A stretch of DNA of 64,000 nucleotides, from positions 151,001 to 215,000 of the forward strand of contig NZ_CP129119.1 in assembly GCF_030406775.1 (NCBI RefSeq), given 5' to 3'. Under the pieces are notes generated by a model. The model did not search any database. It worked only from the letters and a program-made list of their open reading frames with translations, and was not told the DNA's origin. Positions 58,913-64,000 of this stretch are shown in pieces (within the stretch, counting starts at the first letter, position 1; each line of letters begins with the position of its first letter). A program made the translations under genes and the position numbers. Source of the DNA: Sporosarcina trichiuri. Lineage in GTDB: Bacteria; Bacillota; Bacilli; Bacillales_A; Planococcaceae.

Positions 58913-59994
58913 TAGATTTCATCTTCGAATTGCGTATTGGCTTCACTCTCATAACGGCGCTGGTAGCTGACGACCAGACTGTCGAGGTGCTCCAGCTGTT
59001 CTTCGTAGTTCAAGATGGAAGACAGGATATGCAACAGATAATATGTCGAAAACTCCTCATTCTCCTCTTTCGAAAGAGCGATTTCTTTCAAGAAGATATC
59101 CATGACTTCCTGCCGGTGAATGTATTCGTCATGCAATCCGGTCGACAGCTGATCCGATTTCAACTTACCGACAAATTTCAAGTGCAGCTGCTCATGATAG
59201 GTGAGCAAAGCATCCAGACGCTCCTGCACCATCATCTTGAAATGGTCCGGCAGTGCAGCCAGTTCGCTCTCGTGCATGAACAATTTACGGAGGACTTGGA
59301 GACTCGCATTGGAAGCGACGATCATCTGTCGGTAGATCACCAGTTTGCGCGCTTTGGCATACTGGTTCTTTTTCAGGTAGTACCGTTCTTCCTTATACAG
59401 GGCATACAGCTGATCGATTGTCGTCAGCTGATCACGTGAGTTCTCGATGACATTCTTCGTTGCCAGAAAATCGGACGCCTGGCGGCTGGTCAGCCGGATC
59501 CACCGGATGATCTCATCCTGCACCTGGTGGATGGACTGGAACAGCTTCACTTCATATTTCGGCGGCACAAACACCAGATTGACCAGGAAGGCTGCCAAGA
59601 CGCCTATTGTAATAGAGAGTATCCGAAGGCCAGCATATAACAGAAACCCATCGCCTTTGATTTCCATAATAGCGATCGTTGTCACGAGCGCCAATCCAAT
59701 CGATTTTTCAAGTCCGAGCTTCAGCATGATCAGAATGACGATCACGGCTGCCAATCCGACAATCATCAAGTGATGACCGAACATCAATACAAACAAAACA
59801 GCTACCGTTCCGCCGATCAGGTTACCTTGTATCCGCTCCACAACTGATTTGTATGATCTGTAAATCGTCGGCTGGATGGCGAAAATCGCTGCAATCCCTG
59901 CAAACACAGGATTGGGCAGATGGAACACTTGCGCAAGGAACAATGCGAAGACAATGGCAATACCCGTCTTCAAACTGCGGGCACCAAGTTTCAT
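58909..59994 (-). CDS. ygaE: Aromatic-acid-exporter family (FUSC-like) protein YgaE
   Basis: The 361-residue protein has an N-terminal membrane half of about six helices (residues 5-155; FALFLAQVFHLPNPVFAGIAAIFAIQPTIYRSYKSVVERIQGN is the FUSC/ArAE signature) and a cytoplasmic, Gln/Glu/Lys-rich helical half (165-350). The family is thought to export small aromatic acids; no substrate is shown for YgaE. A gagaggaag site precedes the ATG. It lies directly before gsaB as in B. subtilis, on the same strand. Confidence 0.9.
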   Translation of the reverse strand: MKLGARSLKTGIAIVFALFLAQVFHLPNPVFAGIAAIFAIQPTIYRSYKSVVERIQGNLIGGTVAVLFVLMFGHHLMIVGLAAVIVILIMLKLGLEKSIGLALVTTIAIMEIKGDGFLLYAGLRILSITIGVLAAFLVNLVFVPPKYEVKLFQSIHQVQDEIIRWIRLTSRQASDFLATKNVIENSRDQLTTIDQLYALYKEERYYLKKNQYAKARKLVIYRQMIVASNASLQVLRKLFMHESELAALPDHFKMMVQERLDALLTYHEQLHLKFVGKLKSDQLSTGLHDEYIHRQEVMDIFLKEIALSKEENEEFSTYYLLHILSSILNYEEQLEHLDSLVVSYQRRYESEANTQFEDEIY

Positions 59995-60067
59995 ATCTGT
60001 CTTCCTCTCTTTCGCGGTCTCTTTTGCGCTACTTTACAATAAATTCCGGTATGGGTCAACAGCTCGA

Positions 60068-61357
60068 TTACAGCAATTGTGAGAACGCGGAATCGACAGC
60101 TTCCAGAGTATCCTGGATATCTTTTTCCGTATGTGCTGACGTGATGAACCAAGCTTCATATTTGGAAGGCGCCAGGTTGACACCCTGTGCCAGCATCAGT
60201 TTGAAGAACTTACCGAACCGCTCTCCGTCCGTCGCTTCCGCCTGATCGTAATTGACGATCGTTTCGTCTGTGAAGAACACGGTCAGTGCGCCGCCTTTCC
60301 GGTTGATGGTGATTGGAACGCCGTGCTTTCCGGCAGCTTCGAGAATCCCATCCTCCAAGAGGGCCCCGAGGCGGTCGAGTTCCGAGTACAGGCCTTCTGT
60401 CTGCAGCACTTCCAGGCAGGCAATCCCGGACAGCATCGATGCAGGATTTCCTGCCATCGTGCCCGCCTGGTATGCAGGACCGAGCGGCGCCACGTTATCC
60501 ATGATCTCACTTCTGCCGCCGTATGCGCCAATCGGCAGGCCGCCTCCGATGATCTTGCCCATCGCCATCAGATCCGGCTGGAGTCCGAGCAGTTCAGCCG
60601 CTGAACCATAGTGGAAGCGGAATGCCGTAATCACTTCATCGTAAACGATGAGAGCCCCTTTTTCCTTGGCGATCTCATGTACGAGCGGCAGGAATCCTTC
60701 CTGAGGCTCGACGATACCGAAATTGCCGACGATCGGTTCCACGAGGATGCATGCGATTTCATCCCCCCAGCGGTCCATTGCTGCTTTGAAACTTTCCGGA
60801 TCGTTGAAAGGAATCGTGATCACTTCTTCAGCGATCGTCTTCGGAACACCGGCGGAATCCGGAGTACCCAATGTGGCCGGACCGGAACCTGCCGCAACCA
60901 GCACGAGATCGGAATGGCCGTGATAGCAGCCTGCGAATTTCATGATCTTCGTGCGGCCGGTATAGGCGCGAGATACACGGATTGTCGTCATGACTGCTTC
61001 CGTTCCGGAATTCACGAACCGTATTTTATCGATCCCCGGAATCGCGTCCTTCAGCATCTTGGCGAATTTCACTTCGTGCTCGGTCGGTGTCCCGTACAAT
61101 ACGCCATTTTCAGCAGCCTTCGTGATGGCTGCCGTAATGTGCGGGTGGGCATGGCCGGTGATAATCGGTCCGTAGGCGCCTAAGTAATCGATATACTTAT
61201 TGCCGTCCACATCCCAGAAGTAAGGGCCTTCCGCACGCGCCATCACAGCAGGTGCTCCGCCGCCGACCGCTTTGTAACCGCGGGACGGGCTGTTGACGCC
61301 TCCTACAATATGCTCGCACGCCTGTGCATAGATTGCTTCTGAATTCGATCTTTCCAT
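60068..61357 (-). CDS. gsaB: Glutamate-1-semialdehyde 2,1-aminomutase, GsaB type
   Basis: The 429-residue PLP enzyme makes 5-aminolevulinate from glutamate-1-semialdehyde, the second step of C5 tetrapyrrole synthesis. The PLP Lys is in [18 protein letters not shown] (near residue 268), with [19 protein letters not shown] and YDEVITAFR as cofactor motifs. Its length and location in ygaE-gsaB-ygaF-perR match the second, HemL-like paralogue GsaB of B. subtilis. The ATG at 61357 follows cggaggaat. The long reading frames on the other strand are artefacts. It is monocistronic. Confidence 0.94.
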   Translation of the reverse strand: MERSNSEAIYAQACEHIVGGVNSPSRGYKAVGGGAPAVMARAEGPYFWDVDGNKYIDYLGAYGPIITGHAHPHITAAITKAAENGVLYGTPTEHEVKFAKMLKDAIPGIDKIRFVNSGTEAVMTTIRVSRAYTGRTKIMKFAGCYHGHSDLVLVAAGSGPATLGTPDSAGVPKTIAEEVITIPFNDPESFKAAMDRWGDEIACILVEPIVGNFGIVEPQEGFLPLVHEIAKEKGALIVYDEVITAFRFHYGSAAELLGLQPDLMAMGKIIGGGLPIGAYGGRSEIMDNVAPLGPAYQAGTMAGNPASMLSGIACLEVLQTEGLYSELDRLGALLEDGILEAAGKHGVPITINRKGGALTVFFTDETIVNYDQAEATDGERFGKFFKLMLAQGVNLAPSKYEAWFITSAHTEKDIQDTLEAVDSAFSQLL

Positions 61358-61484
61358 AATAATTCCTCCGTTCAAATCAGTTCTTCACTATTCTACCTAA
61401 AAACAAAGCAAACACCAAAGGAATTGAAAAAGACGGAGTAGTCCGATACTATTAATGGAAAGAAACTGATTGGAGGAATGTTTT

Positions 61485-61976
61485 ATGTCGTCAATGGAAG
61501 GCATGCATGCGCCTGAATTCTCTTTACGGAACGAACGCGGCGAAACAGTTTCACTTTCCGATTTCGCTGGTGAGAAATATGTAATCCTTTATTTCTACCC
61601 GAAAGATGCAACGCCTGGGTGTACACTCGAAGCCCAGTCGTTCAGTGAAAGCCACTCCGATTTCGAAGACATCAATGCAGTGATCCTCGGTGTCAGTCCG
61701 GACGGGGAAGAATCCCATTTGAAGTTCAGCAACAAGTATAATCTGCCGTTTTCGCTGCTGGCCGACCCGGATCATACAGCAGCGGAGCAATACGGGGTAT
61801 GGAAGCTGAAAAAGTCGTTCGGCAAAGAGTATATGGGCGTGGAACGCTCGACATTCCTCATCGACCCGACGGGCACCATTGTCAAAGAGTGGCGGAAAGT
61901 GAAGGTGGACGGTCATACGGATGACGTGTATCGTGCACTCCTTCAGCTGACAGACGAAGTAGGGGGAGAGGGCTGA
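61485..61976 (+). CDS. bcp: Bcp/PrxQ-type peroxiredoxin with only one cysteine
   Basis: The 163-residue protein matches Bcp (YgaF): PEFSLRNERGETVSLSDFAGEKYVILYFYPKDATPGCTLEAQSFS. The peroxidatic Cys46 is in TPGC. In most Bcp proteins the resolving cysteine follows five residues later (TPGCTxEAC); here that position is Gln, and no other cysteine exists in the protein. It would therefore need an external thiol to be recycled. The ATG at 61485 follows ttggagga. Its stop overlaps the start of the next gene (TGATG), so the two are coupled, and perR lies further downstream. Confidence 0.92.
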   Translation: MSSMEGMHAPEFSLRNERGETVSLSDFAGEKYVILYFYPKDATPGCTLEAQSFSESHSDFEDINAVILGVSPDGEESHLKFSNKYNLPFSLLADPDHTAAEQYGVWKLKKSFGKEYMGVERSTFLIDPTGTIVKEWRKVKVDGHTDDVYRALLQLTDEVGGEG

Positions 61977-62920
61977 TGCCGAAAGTACTGTTCACGTTCC
62001 CTATCAAAGAACAATTCCGCAATGAGCTGGAAAAGGAATTCAGTGAAGCTGAATTCGACTTTTCAGGTACTATGGAGAATGCCGAGCGGAAACACCCCGA
62101 CATTCTGGTAACTTACGGTTCTGATCTGGATGCCGCTTCGCTCGGCGGACTGCCGGATTTGAAGTGGGTCATGGTCGCGTCAGCCGGTGTGGACCAGCTG
62201 CCGCTTAAAGAGCTGGGAGAGCGGGACATCCTCGTCACGAATTCCAGCGGAATCCATAAAACCCCGATGGCCGAAACCGTTCTTGCCCACATTCTATCTT
62301 TGAAACGCGCGCTCCCTCAGCTGAGGGAACAGCAGAAGCAGAAAGTATGGGAAAAAGTGAAGTCTGGCGAACTGAAAGGCTCCACAGCCCTCATACTCGG
62401 TCCCGGCTCGATCGGCGGGGAAATCGGCAGGCTGCTGCAGGCGTTCGGCGTCCGTACAATCGGATGCAGCAGATCAGGCAGCACGCATGATGGCATGCAC
62501 GAAGACATTTCGTTCGACTGCATCGACGAGCATCTGCCGGAAGCGGATTATGTGATTTCCGTCCTGCCGAGCACTCCGGAAACCCGCTGGCTCCTGAACG
62601 AAGAGCATTTCAAACGCATGAAGAACACCGCTGTCTTCTTGAACTTCGGCAGAGGAGACTTGGTGAAGGAAGAAGTCATTATAGAAGCCCTGAAGAACAA
62701 GGAGATCGCACAAGCTGTCCTTGATGTATTCGAGCAGGAGCCGCTGCCGGAGACGAATCCGCTCTGGGAGCTTGAGAACTGTACGGTCTCGCCTCATGTC
62801 TCTGCACTATCGGCAAAGTATGTGGAACGGGCTCTGGAAATCTTCAAAGAGAATTTGCGCGTATGGTTATCATCGGAAGGTTCTTACAAGAATATCGTTG
62901 AACCGGATCGCGGCTATTGA
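61976..62920 (+). CDS. D-2-hydroxyacid dehydrogenase
   Basis: The 314-residue protein has the two-domain D-isomer-specific dehydrogenase fold. The NAD-binding GPGSIGGEIGRLL lies near 138-150, and catalytic residues are Arg in LNFGRGDLV, Glu in DVFEQEPLP and His in VSPHVSA. It reduces a 2-oxoacid with NAD(P)H; the substrate is unknown. Translation is coupled to bcp by the TGATG overlap. It stands between bcp and perR, where the B. subtilis order has no such gene; other Bacillales often have it here. Confidence 0.9.
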   Translation: MPKVLFTFPIKEQFRNELEKEFSEAEFDFSGTMENAERKHPDILVTYGSDLDAASLGGLPDLKWVMVASAGVDQLPLKELGERDILVTNSSGIHKTPMAETVLAHILSLKRALPQLREQQKQKVWEKVKSGELKGSTALILGPGSIGGEIGRLLQAFGVRTIGCSRSGSTHDGMHEDISFDCIDEHLPEADYVISVLPSTPETRWLLNEEHFKRMKNTAVFLNFGRGDLVKEEVIIEALKNKEIAQAVLDVFEQEPLPETNPLWELENCTVSPHVSALSAKYVERALEIFKENLRVWLSSEGSYKNIVEPDRGY

Positions 62921-62955
62921 CCCGCAAGAGACGCGCTCGCCGGTAATCACAATTG

Positions 62956-62984
62956 TTGACAGGACACCACAAATTCAGTAAACT
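62956..62984 (+). promoter_or_regulatory. Sigma-A promoter of perR
   Basis: Perfect TTGACA (62956-62961), 17 bp, then TAAACT (62979-62984). The PerR boxes follow immediately, covering the expected transcription start. Confidence 0.8.
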
Positions 62985-62986
62985 AA

Positions 62987-63010
62987 TTATAATCATTATA
63001 ATCATTATAA
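62987..63010. promoter_or_regulatory. Two overlapping perfect PerR boxes
   Basis: ttataatcattataa occurs twice, at 62987-63001 and 62996-63010 (overlap of six bases), and both copies fit TTATAATNATTATAA exactly. They cover the start of the perR transcript and imply autorepression. Confidence 0.9.
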
Positions 63011-63043
63011 TTAAGTAATCTTTACGGAATAGAGGTGTTCGTC

Positions 63044-63493
63044 ATGCCAGGTGCAATGCTGAAAAATGCGCTTGTCACATTGAAAGAGAGCGGTGTGCGG
63101 ATCACTCCTCAGCGCCACGCTATTTTGGAATTCCTCATTTCTTCTGAAACCCACCCGACGGCGGATGAAATCTATAAAGCACTCGAACAGGATTTTCCGA
63201 ATATGAGTGTAGCGACAGTCTATAACAATCTGCGTGTATTCAGGAATGCGGGGCTCGTCAAAGAGCTGACCTTCGGAGATGCTTCAAGCAGATTCGACTT
63301 CGTGACACACGATCATTACCACATCATCTGTGACGAATGTGGAAGCATTGTCGATTTTCATCATCCCGGATTGGAAGAAGTGGAAAGGCTTGCGTCCCAT
63401 GTGACAGGATTCAAAGTGAATTCCCACCGCTTGGAAGTGTACGGTGTCTGTCCTGCGTGTCAAGAACAAGGCCGCGCCACTAAAGCTAATTGA
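63044..63493 (+). CDS. perR: Peroxide-sensing Fur-family repressor PerR
   Basis: The 149-residue protein carries the PerR regulatory metal ligands His37, Asp85, His91, His93 and Asp104, and the structural zinc cysteines C96, C99, C136 and C139, at the same numbers as B. subtilis PerR. The numbering supports the ATG at 63044, which follows tagaggtg. With Fe2+ bound, H2O2 oxidises a His ligand and releases DNA. Two overlapping PerR boxes in its promoter imply autoregulation; a PerR box also precedes the PfeT-like gene at 40780-42684. Confidence 0.96.
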   Translation: MPGAMLKNALVTLKESGVRITPQRHAILEFLISSETHPTADEIYKALEQDFPNMSVATVYNNLRVFRNAGLVKELTFGDASSRFDFVTHDHYHIICDECGSIVDFHHPGLEEVERLASHVTGFKVNSHRLEVYGVCPACQEQGRATKAN

Positions 63494-63535
63494 AAAAACA
63501 CCTATTTCTCTCAGGAGAAATAGGTGTTTTTTCAA
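63494..63535. terminator. Bidirectional terminator
   Basis: aaaaaacacctatttct / agaaataggtgtttttt form a near-perfect stem between the convergent genes perR and ygzB. Confidence 0.93.
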
Positions 63536-63888
63536 TTCTTCTTTTGTTTCGGACGGTTGTATACTTCGTCGAACTCCTTGCCTTCGAGCGAAGGATCCAT
63601 AGTCAAAGGTTCGCGGCAATGTCCGCACATATCGACACGGCCGAGCATCTTTGTCTGTCTGCCGCAATTCGGACAGACGATCTGCACTGCCCGGGTGGAT
63701 AATGTCCCGATCCATGCATAGACGACAACACTTGCCAGAATCGCCACGACACCAAGAACCATGAACAGGAGCATGAGTATTTCGTATTTACGGAAGAACA
63801 GACCAATATACATCACGATCACTCCGATGAAGATGAGTGACAGTGCGAATGACCGGATTCGGTTGATTTTATTCTTATAAGGTTTCAC
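63532..63888 (-). CDS. ygzB: YgzB membrane protein with zinc-ribbon-like C-terminus
   Basis: The 118-residue protein has a basic N-terminus, two TM helices (about 13-31 and 38-60) and a cytoplasmic tail with [24 protein letters not shown], a CxxC-x14-CxxC zinc ribbon. It matches YgzB (UPF0295), found directly after perR in Bacillales. Its function is unknown. The start is GTG 63888, after ggaggtc. A minus-strand extended -10 promoter lies at 63918 and an inverted repeat surrounds it. Confidence 0.92.
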   Translation of the reverse strand: MKPYKNKINRIRSFALSLIFIGVIVMYIGLFFRKYEILMLLFMVLGVVAILASVVVYAWIGTLSTRAVQIVCPNCGRQTKMLGRVDMCGHCREPLTMDPSLEGKEFDEVYNRPKQKKN

Positions 63889-63899
63889 TGCAAGACCTC

Positions 63900-63950
63900 C
63901 CTATGGCTCACACTTTTAATATAGCACAGTTCCGCTGTGAGCAACATAGG
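63900..63950. promoter_or_regulatory. Promoter of ygzB inside an inverted repeat
   Basis: Minus-strand extended -10 TGCTATATT (63918-63926) with a weak -35 (TTGCTC) lies between arms cctatggctcaca (63900-63912) and tgtgagcaacatagg (63936-63950), which pair except for the two extra bases aa in the right arm. Beyond it to position 64000 I see no gene. Confidence 0.5.
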
Positions 63951-64000
63951 TTCAACCCAAAGAAGGAATTTCGAAGTGGATTGGCGAAAAGTACAGCAGC

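Overview
The window looks like chromosomal DNA of a moderately GC-rich (roughly 53% by eye), endospore-forming, motile member of the Bacillales, most likely Planococcaceae (Sporosarcina/Bhargavaea/Planococcus-like). This is inferred from three things: Bacillus-type proteins and gene order (yfkF, pdaA, yfhF-recX-yfhH, yfhP, mutY, sspE, ntdP-ygaD, appDFABC, ygaE-gsaB-bcp-perR-ygzB); sporulation genes (a gamma-type spore protein and a PdaA-like deacetylase); and a D-amino-acid cross-bridge gene set typical of Lys-D-Asp/D-Glu peptidoglycan. I see no phage, insertion sequence, CRISPR array, rRNA or tRNA.

Layout. 0-5.3 kb: the end of an ankyrin gene, then a PadR regulator with a tandemly duplicated membrane-protein/anchored-protein pair split by a GNAT gene. 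5.3-12.3 kb: MFS exporter/XRE-TPR regulator pair with twin palindromic operators, nitroreductase/HxlR pair with a palindrome between them, MntH, and an ABC-F ATPase. 12.3-12.9 kb: two arrays of a 21-bp tandem repeat. 12.9-17.2 kb: MsrA-like protein, LysM-3D wall protein, RsbR-like stressosome protein, HAD phosphatase, DUF2294 protein. 17.2-18.2 kb: gene-poor and rich in RNA-like structure, including a rod-like candidate resembling 6S RNA. 18.2-23.2 kb: a compact FtsH-like protease and a TPP-riboswitch-controlled thiamine-precursor ABC operon. 23.4-27.4 kb: YeeI, then an ATP-grasp D-amino-acid ligase, a FemX-type transferase and an Asp/Glu racemase. 27.5-35.6 kb: small Fur-type protein, amidase, RNA helicase, MapB, membrane proteins, carbonic anhydrase, M29 aminopeptidase. 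35.7-45 kb: MotPS stator genes behind a sigma-D-type promoter, AGCS symporter, sigma-B-type promoter with YtxH and YihY proteins, PerR-box-preceded PfeT/ZosA ATPase, OsmC protein, MFS transporter. 45-64 kb: spore-cortex deacetylase, recX region, mutY, sspE, ntdP, ABC exporter, oligopeptide transporter, gsaB, peroxiredoxin, dehydrogenase, perR and ygzB.

Several genes form circuits visible in the DNA. PerR has two overlapping perfect boxes on its own promoter and a near-perfect box in front of the PfeT-like iron/zinc exporter. Sigma-D, sigma-B and sigma-G type promoters precede motPS, ytxH, and pdaA/sspE respectively. The racemase, ligase and transferase genes would together make and attach a D-acidic residue to peptidoglycan stem peptides. 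The least explained parts are the 21-bp repeat arrays, the 17.6-18.2 kb RNA-like region and the duplicated PadR-linked module.
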